A stretch of 64,000 nucleotides of DNA, taken from Aedes albopictus. Taxonomy: Eukaryota; Arthropoda; Insecta; Diptera; Culicidae. Each line of letters begins with the position of its first letter. Position 1 is the first letter of the stretch. Below are positions 44,801 to 55,684 of this stretch, one piece after another. Where the stretch lies: contig NC_085137.1 of the NCBI RefSeq assembly GCF_035046485.1, positions 16,521,346 to 16,585,345 on the forward strand. The letters are read 5' to 3'. The notes under the pieces are model-generated. The model had not been told where the DNA came from. It saw only the letters and a program-made list of their open reading frames with translations, and made no database searches. Made by a program: the position numbers and the translations under genes.

Positions 44801-45871
44801 GGCTCAATGGCGATGTCTGGAGCGTTCTCTTCAACTCCTACGGCAGAGCTAGAAGTTCTCTTTGACGTTGCCCTACACATTCATCTCAAACAAGAAGCCC
44901 TTTTTTGCACTTACCGATTACGGGTACTCGGTCTACTTGAGGAAACTCCTGTGAACCGCACATCAACACACAGCTCGTTGTTTCCACTTTTGGTGAATTG
45001 GGACAAAATTGTCCTTGCTCCAAGTGATCTTACAATTGCTTGTAATTTTCCATATAGGACATTTTCCACGATATTCCCTTCCCGGGAAGAGTGGACATCT
45101 GGTTATCTGGAAAGAAGTATTTCTGAAGGCATCGTATGTTACACTGATGGCTCCCTTCTCGAAGGTCGAGCAGGTGCTGGTGTTTATTCTCGTGAGCTAA
45201 GGCTGTATCAGTCTTACTCACTTGGTAGACACTGCACCGTTTTTCAGGCCGAAATCTTTGCTCTTATGTGCGGAGTGCATTCCGCACTTCAGCAGCACGT
45301 AATGGGCAAAGTAATATACTTCTGTTCAGATAGCCAGGCTGCTATTAAAGCACTTGCTTCGGCCAACTCCAGGTCGAAGTTAGTTAGCGCTTGTCGAACT
45401 CAAATCGAGGAACTGTATTCAACGAACGCTGTTTACCTTGTATGGGTACCTGGCCATTCTACCATCGCTGGAAATGAATTGGCTGATGAGTTAGCTCGCA
45501 CTGAAGCATCACATGACTTCATTGGTCCTGAGACAGCTATTCCGGTATCCAAGTGTTGGGTAAAGCTTCAGATTCACACCTGGGCTGCCACTCAGCACAA
45601 ACAATAGTGGAATAGTTTGGAGTCATGTCGTCAAACAAAATTATATTGTACTGAGCCATCTCTAGCGCTGGCGAAGTATCTGACAAATCTATCAAAGCAG
45701 TATTGCAGCATGCTGGTCAAAGCATTGACTGACCACTGTCGACTCAACTATCACATGCAGAATAATCAGCAAGCTGATTCATTTGCCTGTGAAAGCTGTG
45801 AATCCGATTATAGAACTTAGTATCATTTAATATGTAACTGTCCAGTTTTTGCGCAACTGCGTTTCCGAGTA
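41866..45871 (+). pseudogene. Decayed Lian-like element, unit B (5' part)
   Basis: Same element as 7570-11790, but with more of the 5' leader. The endonuclease segment is fused in frame to the leader peptide (42198-42896) and later pieces lie at 43020-43553 (linker), 43739-44419 (RT, 'GFADDY' near 44326) and 44705-45607 (RNase H, 'YTDGSLLEG' near 45135). In-frame stops or shifts occur at about 42896, 43553, 43775, 44419, 44663 and 45607. The element is interrupted at 45872 and resumes at 51676. Confidence 0.9.
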
Positions 45872-46156
45872 CAGGTATGTTCCGTTTTTATCAACACGGT
45901 CCGCGATTTTCAGTTGACATAAACGGAATAGTGATAAAAACGGAATAATTTTCTTTAACAAAATATTTTGCAACATTTTAATACGAATTGAAAGTTTTAC
46001 TGTAAAACACATTCCAAAAGTAAAAATATACAATTTTTTATGAGATTTAATTGCATTTTGATATCTTTTAGTACATCTTGGTAGCACAGGTCAAATTACA
46101 GTTTTCTGACCGTGATGCCGACAAGTGGTTTTCACAACATTTTTGGAAATTTATCT

Positions 46157-46602
46157 TCACAACAAATAATTTTGTAATATGCAGGCGCGTAATTTCTAGC
46201 GACGTATCCAGTTTTGAACGTAAACTCACTCAGTTACATCGTTTTCCAACAATTATTACACTCACCATGTAACATCCTAGTTGCCACCGGAAAGTGTCAA
46301 CAAACCCATTCCAGCAGATACCTGGAAACAGTATCATATTTATCACCTTCCTTCTAACTCGGTGAAATAACCGAGAGGTAAGGGATATGCCTCACAATCA
46401 ACGAATCAGTGTACGAATCCATGCCAATATTTTATTTATATATAGTTCATCTATCGATCCGGTTCTAGCGATTGCTAGACCCACCTTCAAGCTGCGGCGG
46501 CTGATTTGCTGTGTCCAAGTAATGTAATTTGTACATTACTTTTACGACGCGACTGATGTGCAGCGAAAATGATGTGATATCACAAGATTTTTTTTGCTGT
46601 GT
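46157..46602 (+). repeat. Direct repeat copy 1 with tRNA-like region
   Basis: About 440 bp, repeated at 46796-47236 with roughly 90% identity by eye. It contains 'aaccgagaggtaaggg' (A-box-like) and 'gtgtacgaatccatgcc' (B-box-like), and ends 'gatatcacaagattttttt' plus 'gctgtg'. The layout is that of a tRNA-headed SINE or SINE-like repeat. Confidence 0.6.
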
Positions 46603-46795
46603 TCGTTGAACGTAAGAATGAACGTAATATTATAATTCCAATACCTGGATCGACGTTTTGAAATATGACATACTTCCAGGAATGATTTATCTCCAGGAAC
46701 ATAATTTCGATATCCTCATAAAAATGGATATGTTTAGACCTTTCTCCACGAGTATCATCTTCGCAGATTCCTGTAAAAGTTTCGTCTACACTGCA

Positions 46796-47236
46796 AATAA
46801 TTTTGTAATATCCAGGCTCGTAATTTCTAGGGACGTATCCAATTTTGAACGTAAATTCACTCGGTTACATCGTTTTCCAACAATTATCATACTCACCATG
46901 TACACCTTAGTTGCCACCGGAAAGTGTCAACAAACCCATTCCAGCAGATGCCTTGAAACAGTATCATATTTATTACCCACCTTCCAACTCGGTGAAATAG
47001 CCGAGAGGTAAGGGATATGCCTCACAATCAACGGATCAGTGTACGAATCCATGCCAATATTTTATTTATATATGATTCATCTATAGGTCCGGTTCTAGCG
47101 ATTGCTAGACCCACTTTCAAACTGTGGCGGCTAATTTGTTGCATGAAAATGATGTAGTTGTTTACATCACTTTTACGACGCGACTGATGTACAGCGGAAA
47201 TGATGTGATATCACAAGAATTTATTTGCTGTGTAGG
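46796..47236 (+). repeat. Direct repeat copy 2 with tRNA-like region
   Basis: Second copy. Its A-box-like word 'tagccgagaggtaaggg' is closer to the tRNA consensus than in copy 1. The two copies are separated by about 190 bp of unrelated sequence. Confidence 0.6.
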
Positions 47237-48880
47237 ATACTTTTAGGAAATCTCCAGGATTTTTTTTTTCTAAGTTATCACTTGTAAGTTTTCCAGAATA
47301 TTGGATTCCCCGAGAAGTTCATCCAGAATATTTCTAGGTTACCTTGTACAACATGTCACTTGTTTATCCTAATCCTAATAAGATAAGAATTTTGAAGAAA
47401 AGAGGTTCTGCCCCTAATGATTTCTTGAGAAATTCCTTCTCGGATCAATATGTCACTGTTTAAATTTCTCCTGGAGTTTCTTTGAGGATCCCTTCAAATA
47501 TTCTCCCAGGAATTGGAATTTATTAACCTTCCTTATGCATTATGCTGGGAACAGCTCGCTGGCGTAGACATCCTGTTGAAATTCATCCATGAGTTGCTTT
47601 AGAGATTCACCAAGATTTACTTTTGAAATAAAGGATTTTCGCCGTTTCTTCAGAATTTCATTCGGGAATTCTTCCAAGATTACTCTCCGAAATCCCCTCA
47701 GAAAATGTTTCTGATATTTCTCCAGGAGTTTTTCCTGGGTTTTTTCCAGAATGTCTTTCTGGGATTCCTTCAACATTTGTTTGTAGAATTTTATCAGAAG
47801 TTCTTTTTGGATTCTTTAAAGAGTTTCTTATGATATTTTTCCCTGGAATGTCCTCCATTCAAAAATTTATTTGAAAGATTCCTACAGGACTTCGTTTTGG
47901 TATTTATGCACAGTAGAAACACCTACACCTACTGGAACTATTATTATGAATGCTTCCAAGAGATTTTCCAAGAGGATTCTCTATCTTTCATCTTTGTTAT
48001 TTTCCCATGATTACTAGATGAACCAGCCTTGGGCAGAAAATCTAGTTAATAAAGATACTTTAATAACAATTCTCCCCAATTTCTTACTGCGTCTCTCAGA
48101 AGTTTAGTCTAGTAATCTTCCAGAAAATTTTTCCTCAAATCCTCAAGAAGTTTCTTCAGGGAGTCCTCCTTATGTTCTGTATAGAAATCTCCGGAGAGTT
48201 ATTCCTGAGAATCCTCCAGAAGTTCATAATGGGAAACCTTGAGAAAGTTCTTTCAAGAAATCATCGAATTGTTCCTCAAGGAATACTCTCAGAATTGATA
48301 GGAATTCTCTAGGATTTTTTGAGAGTCCTTAGTTTCTTGTTCTTCTTATAACCCTTCTTGAGTTGCTGGAGAAATCCCCAGATTGTTTTCCAGGATCCTA
48401 GAAACTTATATCTGAAAGGCTTAACTCACCTAAAGAAGCTTCTGAATTATTTCCTGACGATTAATCAGAAGAAACCCATTAAGGAATCTGGAGGAATACA
48501 AGGTAGAATCGCTAGTAGGAATGACTGAAGAAAGCCAAGATTGCATTTTGGAGCAATCGAAAGATGAAATCCCGGACAAAATTCTATAGGAATCCTCAGT
48601 TATTCTAGTGAATGTAGCAGTTTCGGTCGGCAAAATTTTGACAGGGTGTCAAGGATGACAAGAGAGATCTCTGGTAGAAATATGAGCCCCGTCGGAAAGA
48701 AATAGCTACCAGGAGAGAACAATTCAGCACATAGCGTAGTTTCAAGAGAATCGTGTAAAAAATCGCATTAAATTTATTTCACTTAAAAAAGTTTTGTAAC
48801 ATGATTGTAGTGTAAAAATTCAGACAATGACAGCACAGTCAAAGATAAACCCTAAACTGTTTAAGTTCTCGAAAAACATT
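47237..48880. repeat. Low-complexity tract within the TA-flanked element
   Basis: Degenerate 'ttcctccagaagtttt' type DNA without usable ORFs. Frames at 47540-47858 (minus) are repeat-encoded. Confidence 0.5.
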
Positions 48881-48955
48881 TGAAGAGGCAGGCCTAGTTC
48901 CAGTTGGTACGTGGATCCGTGAAAAAAAAAGAAGAAGAAGAAGAAATGAGAAGAA
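48880..48955 (+). mobile_element. LINE 3'-tail-like fragment with (gaa)n
   Basis: 'gaggcaggcctagttcc' followed by a 'gaagaagaagaag' tail. The same wording ('ggcaggccaagttccagt' then 'gaagaagaag') lies just downstream of both Lian relics (about 11845-11900 and 52078-52128). It is probably the 3' end of a non-LTR family. Confidence 0.45.
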
Positions 48956-49029
48956 GGATCTTCAGATAAAAGCCCTTGGAGAAAAACCCAAATGGACTTC
49001 CTGGAGCAATCCCCGGAAAAGATACCAAT

Positions 49030-51300
49030 TAAGGTGCCCTAACACAATAGGCAAATGAAATTGAAAAAATTCGATTATCCACGGTGTTTTTTCCTATTGC
49101 CGGAAAACGAGTCCGTCCTTTGATGATTTTATATGCACATCCCATTTCATATTGATCTACCATGATTAGCTGCTTATGTACCTGATACCTTGTTGGCTAC
49201 AAAGTAACTTTACTCCAATGCCGAGCGTATAGTAGAGCACCATCTTCGTCGGTCTTGGGCGATGTTCCTCCAGTTTCCCCGAACGTGTAGGGATCGTAGA
49301 TCTTCTTCAACCGCGTGCAGCCAGCGAGTTCGCGGCCGCCCACGAAGTCGCCTACCTCTACCGGGTTCTCTGCTGAATATTGTTTTCGCTATTCTTTCTT
49401 CCGACATTCGCACTACGTGTCCAGCCCACTGAAGTCTGCCGTATTTTATACGTTTCACAATATTCGCATCTTCGTACACTTGATACAACTCGTGATTCAT
49501 GCGTCTGCGCCACACTCCATTTTCTTGTTTGCCACCGAGAATTGTCCGCAGCACTTTGCGCTCAAAAACTCCAAAAGCTTTTCGGTCTACCTCCTTTAAC
49601 GTCCACGCTTCGCGACCGTAGAGGGCAACCGGAAGAATCAGCGTCTTATACAAAGCGAATTTTGTTTGCGTTTGCAAGTTACGGGACCTAAGCTGGCTAC
49701 GCAATCCGTAAAAGGCCCTATTCGCAGCTGCAATACGCCTTTTCACTTCACGGGAAACGTCATTGTCACATGTCACAAGTGTTCCAAGATAAACAAATTC
49801 TTCAACAACTTCAAACACTTCCCCATCAATCACTACCTCAGCACTAACACCACTAGGCCTGCTTCTGTCTCTACCCGCTATCATGTACTTCGTCTTGGTA
49901 GAGTTAATCGTCAAGCCTATCCTCGCTGTCTCTCTCTTCAGAGGAGCATAAGCTTCCTCCACTGCCCTACGATCGATGCCGATGAGATTAATATCGTCCG
50001 CAAAACCGAGGAGCATGTGCGACCGTGTGATGATAGAGCCATTCCTCTGCATGCCTGACCTCCTGATCGCTCCTTCGAGTGCAATGTTGAACAATAAATT
50101 TGAAAGAGCATCCCCCTGCTTCAATCCATCCAAGGTCACAAACGACGTAGACACTTCGTCCGCGATCCGAATACTTGATTTTGATCCATCCTGCGTTGCG
50201 CGTATCAGCCTAATTAGTTTCGCCGGAAAACCATGTTCTGACATTATCTGCCAAAGCTCATTTCTTTTCACTGAATCGTACGCTGCTTTAAAATCAATGA
50301 ACAGATGGTGAGTCTGCAAGTTATATTCCCGAAATTTATCTAGGATCATCCGCAGGGTAAACATTTGATCCGTCGTTGATCGGCCCTCACGAAAACCAGC
50401 CTGGTATTCGCCGACGAAGGACTCCTCAAGAGGTCGCAGTCTGTTGAACAGGACACGCGACAGTATCTTATACGCAGAATTTAAAAGGGTAATCCCTCTG
50501 TAATTGGCACACTCCAGTCTGTGCCCTTTCTTGTAGATTGGGCATATGAGGCCATCCAACCAACTGGTGGGTAATTCTTCATCCTCCCAAATCTTTATAA
50601 TAATCTGATGGATTGATTGATGTAGCTGCTCGCTTCCGTGCTTAAGAAGTTCGACCGGGATCTCGTCCTTCCCAGCAGCCTTGCTGTTTTTCAGCTCCTT
50701 AAGGGCCTTTTTAACCTCATCCAGTGTTGGTGGTTCCACTGCTTGACTGTCATCCATTATGTTAATCCTGTTCCTGGGTGCTCCTTCGCTGCTACCATTC
50801 AACAAATCTTCGAAGTGCTCCTTCCACCTGGCTGACACCATTGTTTTGTCTGTCAGCAAATTTCCTTCCCGGTCATTGCACATGGCGGGCACTGGCGCAG
50901 TCTTGTGCCACGCGCCATTGACAGTTGCATAAAATCTCCGCATATCGTTCCTGTCCATACTTTCCTGCGCTTCAGCAATAACACTCTCTTCGTGTTGCCG
51001 TTTTTTCCTGCGGTGGATTCGTTTCTCTTCTGCTCTTGCAACCCTGTACCGCTCTCTGTTCTGCCGGGTACCGGCCACTAGCATTCGACTTCTGGCGGCA
51101 TTCTTTTCGTTCGTCGCTCGTTGGCAGTCCTCGTCAAACCAACCATTACGTTGGCGTCGCTGAGCGGTACCAATCACCTCTTGCGCTGTTGTTGTCACTG
51201 CTTATGTAACACTTGTAATATGATTGAGCCATTTTACAAAACCGACAAAATTGTTGATGATGATATTGATATTCACGTGTTACCTCCTGCCACCTCCTGT
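49030..51300 (-). mobile_element. Second non-LTR retrotransposon, 5'-truncated
   Basis: Approximate extent of a minus-strand LINE around the RT ORF. It is nested in the TA-flanked element, which itself sits in the Lian relic, so it is the youngest of the three layers. Ends are uncertain: no TSD was identified, and the endonuclease domain expected upstream of the RT is missing. Confidence 0.55.
49210..51198 (-). CDS. Non-LTR reverse transcriptase (no RNase H), 662 codons
   Basis: The frame is open from a GTG at 51198, with an in-frame TAA two codons upstream, so the N-terminus is truncated. It begins in the EN-RT linker ('GWFDEDCQRATNEKNAAR'). RT motifs follow: 'KAAGKDEIPVELLK' (about 200), 'PIYKKGHRLECANYRGITLL', 'FIDFKAAYDSV', 'GLKQGDALSNLLFNIALE' and 'FADD' at 399-402. 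The C-terminus has 'LQWAGHVVRM', 'RGRPRTRW' and a final W-rich segment, typical of APE-type LINEs without RNase H. RTE-like affinity is possible but not settled. The usual QG(D)ALSP appears as 'QGDALSN'. With no endonuclease it could not integrate on its own. Confidence 0.85.
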   Translation of the reverse strand: MTTTAQEVIGTAQRRQRNGWFDEDCQRATNEKNAARSRMLVAGTRQNRERYRVARAEEKRIHRRKKRQHEESVIAEAQESMDRNDMRRFYATVNGAWHKTAPVPAMCNDREGNLLTDKTMVSARWKEHFEDLLNGSSEGAPRNRINIMDDSQAVEPPTLDEVKKALKELKNSKAAGKDEIPVELLKHGSEQLHQSIHQIIIKIWEDEELPTSWLDGLICPIYKKGHRLECANYRGITLLNSAYKILSRVLFNRLRPLEESFVGEYQAGFREGRSTTDQMFTLRMILDKFREYNLQTHHLFIDFKAAYDSVKRNELWQIMSEHGFPAKLIRLIRATQDGSKSSIRIADEVSTSFVTLDGLKQGDALSNLLFNIALEGAIRRSGMQRNGSIITRSHMLLGFADDINLIGIDRRAVEEAYAPLKRETARIGLTINSTKTKYMIAGRDRSRPSGVSAEVVIDGEVFEVVEEFVYLGTLVTCDNDVSREVKRRIAAANRAFYGLRSQLRSRNLQTQTKFALYKTLILPVALYGREAWTLKEVDRKAFGVFERKVLRTILGGKQENGVWRRRMNHELYQVYEDANIVKRIKYGRLQWAGHVVRMSEERIAKTIFSREPGRGRRLRGRPRTRWLHAVEEDLRSLHVRGNWRNIAQDRRRWCSTIRSALE

Positions 51301-51675
51301 CAGGTTTTCATTAATTAAATTGGCTCGGTTTAATTTATCTATTGGACCATTGGTTTAATTTTTCTCATGTTCAAATAAGGAGTAAAATTATGCGTAAGAG
51401 AAATTAACACATGAATTTACACATAAATTTGAAATGTTTTGAAAGCTACTATAACGTATACGTCTTCTATATCATTATTGGTGGTTGCTTCAAATTCGTT
51501 CATGGACGCATTGCCTCAAGATTAATGTTAAACTATAAATAACTCGTGCTCGAGGGAACAAATTTGACAAAAACTTTATGTTGACAAAAACGGAATGAAT
51601 TGTTGATGAAATCGGATAGTGACAAAAACGGATAGTGATAAAAACGAATAGTGACAAAAACGGAACATACCTGTA

Positions 51676-52016
51676 TACGGTAAACACTTATTAAGTGAAA
51701 CTGACTTCAGAGAATTGAATATTCAGGATATTCTGTTGTTCTTAACCCGCTGTGGTAAAGAACTATAGGCTCTCTTTACGCTTTATGCGTTTTCACAGTG
51801 CTCTTTTCAGGGCGCTGTTTGAACCCATTGTGGTACACTTATGCGTGTGTGACGATCCTATTCCCTTACCTGTCTTTTCCCCTTTTCCCCTGTCCCATCC
51901 TTATTTCCTTCCCTTCTCCCTCAGGTAAATGATGAATAGGCTCGTGTTCATGGCGATGGCACATATTTCCCAAATGGAACGTGCCTCTGGAGCCGACGTA
52001 CTGATACCTGATACTT
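51676..52016 (+). pseudogene. Decayed Lian-like element, unit B (3' part)
   Basis: Resumes with 'aaacacttattaagtgaaac', matching the intact element's last coding segment, then the 3' UTR and terminal 'ctgatacctgatacttg'. Together with 41866-45871 it forms one element. Confidence 0.85.
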
Positions 52017-55000
52017 GAAGCCTATCTATTAATAACTGTATACATAAATGCTCAAAGAACACTAAGTTGAAGATAAGGCAGGCCAAGTTCCAGTGGGAAC
52101 GCAGAGCCACAGAAAAGGAGATGAAGAAGAATCTCTGAGATCCTACTCTAGTAACAAACAGTTCGGATGAAAGGGTAGCTTATGAGCTAAAAAGTTTGTC
52201 AGAGGCTGCTTTTTAACCTTTCGGAACTTGAAAACTCACTTGACCCTTCAGGTCGCGCGCCGTTGTAAAAAGTACAACATTACCGAAAAAACCTCACTTA
52301 TCGTATACAGCGCGAGTGCGGTGCAGTTTCAGCTGCTTGATCGCGTCCTGAAAGGTAAAGGCAGCTTGATAGCCTTCTGAGCACCTTCTGATAAAACTAT
52401 CTCAAAATAAATGTAAAGACAAAAACGGACGTTTCAGATTCACTACAGCCTGTTTGTTGCCGCTGCGTGAAACTTAACCAATACTTACTATACATGTGTA
52501 TGTATTGGAACCGGATCCTCCTGCGTGCTAACCTATATGATTCCCTGTCGTACCGATGTGCTGCTGTAGAAACTTGATATGATGAAGTTGACTGCGCTAC
52601 TTCACATGTGTACAAACCTGGCTGTCGACAAAACATTGATTCAAGATAGATTTCACCCATCATTTCACCACTTCATCGCAATTGTTGGGGTGTTGGGGTA
52701 GAATGTAGGAATTTGCCATCCATGAAAATTGTCTTATAAAGTTGTTTTACTAGAATAACAAAAAAAAATCCTTAGCACATCAAGTTACTGAAATGAACTT
52801 CTAAGAACTTGAAAGTTCCAATAAAGTTTCAAGTAGCATCTTAAGCAGCTTTCAAGTTACTTCGAGCCTTGCTGTAGCTTACGTACGATGTTCCAGCAAG
52901 GCTCATTGTTGACCTCTTGAGCAACCAAAAAGTACGAACCTTCTCTAATATTATCAATTCCTCCAAACTCAGAACCAAGTCAGTTCCATCTTATATCTCT
53001 ATTAAACGACACGGCAGGCCAAACAAAAACCGTGACAAGAAAAGTGGCCATCCAATTCAAAAAATTAAACGCCACGTGAATTAATAAATATGTTTTCTTC
53101 TCGATTAGGGCCTGCCTGCCATTCTCCATTGGACCCTCTCGAAAAGTTTATTAATCAAATCGGCAATTATTTGATTTTCCCTCCTACCTTCCCTGCTTCA
53201 ATTTCAGGTCCAGAACAGGCAGGGATGAAACGTTGTTGTTTTTCTTCTACCACTCGCACACAGCACAGCACTCGTCTCATTTCAAATTAAAATCAAACTC
53301 CGATCCCTCAAGTCGCGTTGTTGTTGTTGGACAGATCCTTACACTGAATTAGGAGGGCGCGTCGCTGATGTCTAGAGGAGGTGAAGGAAGGGAGTTAAAT
53401 TAATATATCCTTTCCTCATCTCTTCATCTCATCTGTCGAGGTTGTATAGGAGCAGCCTCACACAATCCTCCACCAAACGCGGATCCTTCGATGCGTCTCA
53501 AGGTTGAAACGCGTTGTTTTCCATACATTGATGCTGCGCGTGGCCTTCCCGTCTCACAGATTGATCGCAATCTTCTTCCCCTCCCTCCTGGCTGACTGGT
53601 GCTGTTGTTCAAAGCCGAGCGAGGGAGATGAATTATGCATGGCATAAAAATGAAATAACGGTTAATGTGCTTATTCGCACCCCTTGCTGTCGTTGCGTTG
53701 GATGGGTGGAAGAGATCCTTGTTGCTATATTGACCGAGGAGGGTGTCTGTCGCGGTTCGATGATGGTGTCAAGAGAGGGGTGTCCTCTTATCAAGCAAAC
53801 ACCAGGTTTTGGCAGTCACCACATTTGTGTTGTGTTTTTACGAGTTCTGCCTCGTTTCAGACTGGATTGTAGTTATTTATTTATGGAAAAAATAATGATA
53901 CATGCTCATTCCAGATAGCTTGATGCAACATGCTGGAAGGAAAACGGGAAAACCAAAGTTTACGCTTCATGTAGATGATTAAAATTTTGTGTGAACAAGC
54001 GTCTACAAAGGCAGAGAAGGGGCCTAAGATGACCAATATTTGGTTTACACGGTTTATACAAGATTTTTATCGGTACAGTATGCGATAAAATAGAGGAATG
54101 TGATTCAAAGTTGACAGTTTCTAGTAATCAATGACAAACGCTCATGTTTTAAAGTCACTGTAAGCAGTATCAGCAACTGTATTTGCCAAATGTGGAAAAG
54201 TAAACATTTTTAAAACTAACTCGTATTTCTATTTTTTTGAAAGCTAGCTCAAAAAGCGAAGTCGTTGAGAAACTTGCGAAACGCATAGCCATCTACAACC
54301 AAGCGTCTCCATTTTCTTTTTAAACATCGTGAAAACTGATGGAGTAAGATAGAAAAGCGAAACATTATTATCAGAAAACCAGAGAATCAGAAGCTTGTGA
54401 ACTCACATAGCAAAATAGTACAGATGGAAAAACTGAGCCGTGTTTGGTCCAGGGATTATCACATACGAAAACAGAAAAAAGGAACAAAAAGTCGATATCA
54501 CCAAGGTAGGCTTCCACTATCATCCGGTTCATCAAAAGTATCAGTTGGTCAATAATGTTTGCTGTGCGGTGATGCTTCTGTTGGCGGGAACTTATATGAG
54601 GACATATTTCCTTCTCGGAACAAAACCAGAAGGATTACCGGTGCCCCTCTTATCGAACATCCTCAGACGAGATTGGTGCTGCTGCGGTACAAACGGTACT
54701 ATAAGGAGCAGCCCTCGTTTTTTGCTCCTTCTCACTTTCGACCCATCAAGCCGACGACGCTCCACAAGGAGAGTTCTTGTCCCGATCCGGTTCCCGGTTT
54801 ACCTTGTACACACCCGGTTCTTTGGCTTTGATCCTGTTTCAACATCTCCGGCTTTCCATGGTTTAGCTGGTGTCCTTGTTCCTCCCCCCCACTGAGCATC
54901 ATCGTCACAAGTCAAGGCTGAGAGGACTACCGGGTGGCATTGTGAAAAAGAAAGAATGGTAGATAGGAAAGTCTTTGGGTTATGAATGGATGCCGACGGA

Positions 55001-55235
55001 GTGACAGACAGCAGTGCTAGTGGGTTGTTTGAGATTGAGGGAATGTGTCACCGGGTCGCTTTTCGCAGACTTTGTGCACGGTGGAGGGACTCAATTGGAT
55101 TGAATTGTGCTGTGATGTACTGACCTGGGTTATGCTGGGTAGTGGGAAATGAGGTTAGCCGAATGAGCCGACAGTTTGTATTTATGCAGATGCTTGGCTT
55201 CGGGGAGAGGCTATTGGCCTTGCAGACAGTTTTTT
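52017..55235. other. Right block of unit B; no gene supported
   Basis: Counterpart of 11791-17947 without that unit's four private insertions, so it serves as the empty-site reference. It includes a decayed TTAA MITE (about 52240-52365). Frames such as 54440-54895 are not maintained in unit A. It has its own small insertion near 54000-54100 ('aaggcagagaaggggcctaag'). Confidence 0.55.
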
Positions 55236-55463
55236 TTTTATTAATTCCAGAATGTTTGGAACAAATTCAGCTGATTGTATAATTGACATGTTTCCCCCGA
55301 AAAAAGTTGCGTCATTGGGAGTCGTCCATATACCACGTTGACAACTTGAAGGGGGAAGGGGGTTAGAAAAAAGTCCTTGCTTGTCCATGGAGAGAGGGGT
55401 GGGGATCTGTCAAACCCAGTTTTTTTCATCGATGAGAAATGTAAAAATTTTGAAATGGAGCGT
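55236..55463. other. No gene; repeat-like DNA after the duplication
   Basis: Begins with a T run. 'gtcgtccatataccacgttg' and 'gaagggggaagggggttag' look like the interior of the G-rich MITE type seen at 22071. No TIRs identified. Confidence 0.35.
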
Positions 55464-55471
55464 AAGCAATG
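55464..55471. repeat. SINE target-site duplication, left
   Basis: aagcaatg, repeated at 55677-55684. The first two A's of the right copy could belong to the tail. Confidence 0.7.
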
Positions 55472-55676
55472 TGGCTTCGTGGTCGTGCGGCTAAGGTCAC
55501 CAAGCTTTTAGTCGCATCGTGCTAAGGAGCGCGGGTTCGATTCCCGCCGCAGCAGTCAGGAAAAGTTTTCGGCTGTGTCACTGGGCGTTGCATGCTAGTC
55601 CGTTGTCTAGTGTCGTGCTTCCTTCAAAGAGCGAATAGCTCACTGGAAGCATTAAACGTGTTCGTGTCAAAAAAAA
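55472..55676 (+). mobile_element. tRNA-headed SINE (Feilai-like)
   Basis: The first 85 bp are tRNA-like with a long variable region: A box 'tggtcgtgcggctaagg' and a perfect T-arm, gcggg-ttcgatt-cccgc. About 110 bp of tRNA-unrelated body and an A-tail follow. The exact flanking duplication marks complete insertion by LINE machinery. The architecture fits the tRNA-related SINEs of Aedes such as Feilai. The family name is a suggestion. Confidence 0.88.
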
Positions 55677-55684
55677 AAGCAATG

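Larger units (their letters stand above)
45872..51673. mobile_element. 5.8-kb TA-flanked element with pogo-like TIRs
   Basis: The ends read caggtatgttccgtttttat and caggtatgttccgtttttgt (inverted), with TA outside each (45870-45871, 51674-51675). The intact Lian copy near 33170 provides the uninterrupted target. Direct 'atagtgacaaaaacgga' repeats crowd the right end, and two similar words lie at the left. No transposase was found. The interior has a tandem tRNA-like repeat, low-complexity DNA and a nested RT. The CAGGnAT-type end and TA target resemble Tigger/pogo elements (inference). Confidence 0.7.
31529..55235 (+). repeat. Segmental duplication, unit B
   Basis: Direct repeat of 1622-17947. 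It is longer because of an intact Lian-like insertion plus its 489-bp flank duplication (about 5.0 kb) and a 5.8-kb TA-flanked insertion. Without these, and without unit A's private insertions, both units come to about 13 kb. See the unit A entry for landmarks. Confidence 0.9.

Noticed and set aside
55472..55556. Functional tRNA gene
   Set aside because: No acceptor stem closure; the sequence continues into a SINE body with A-tail and TSD.
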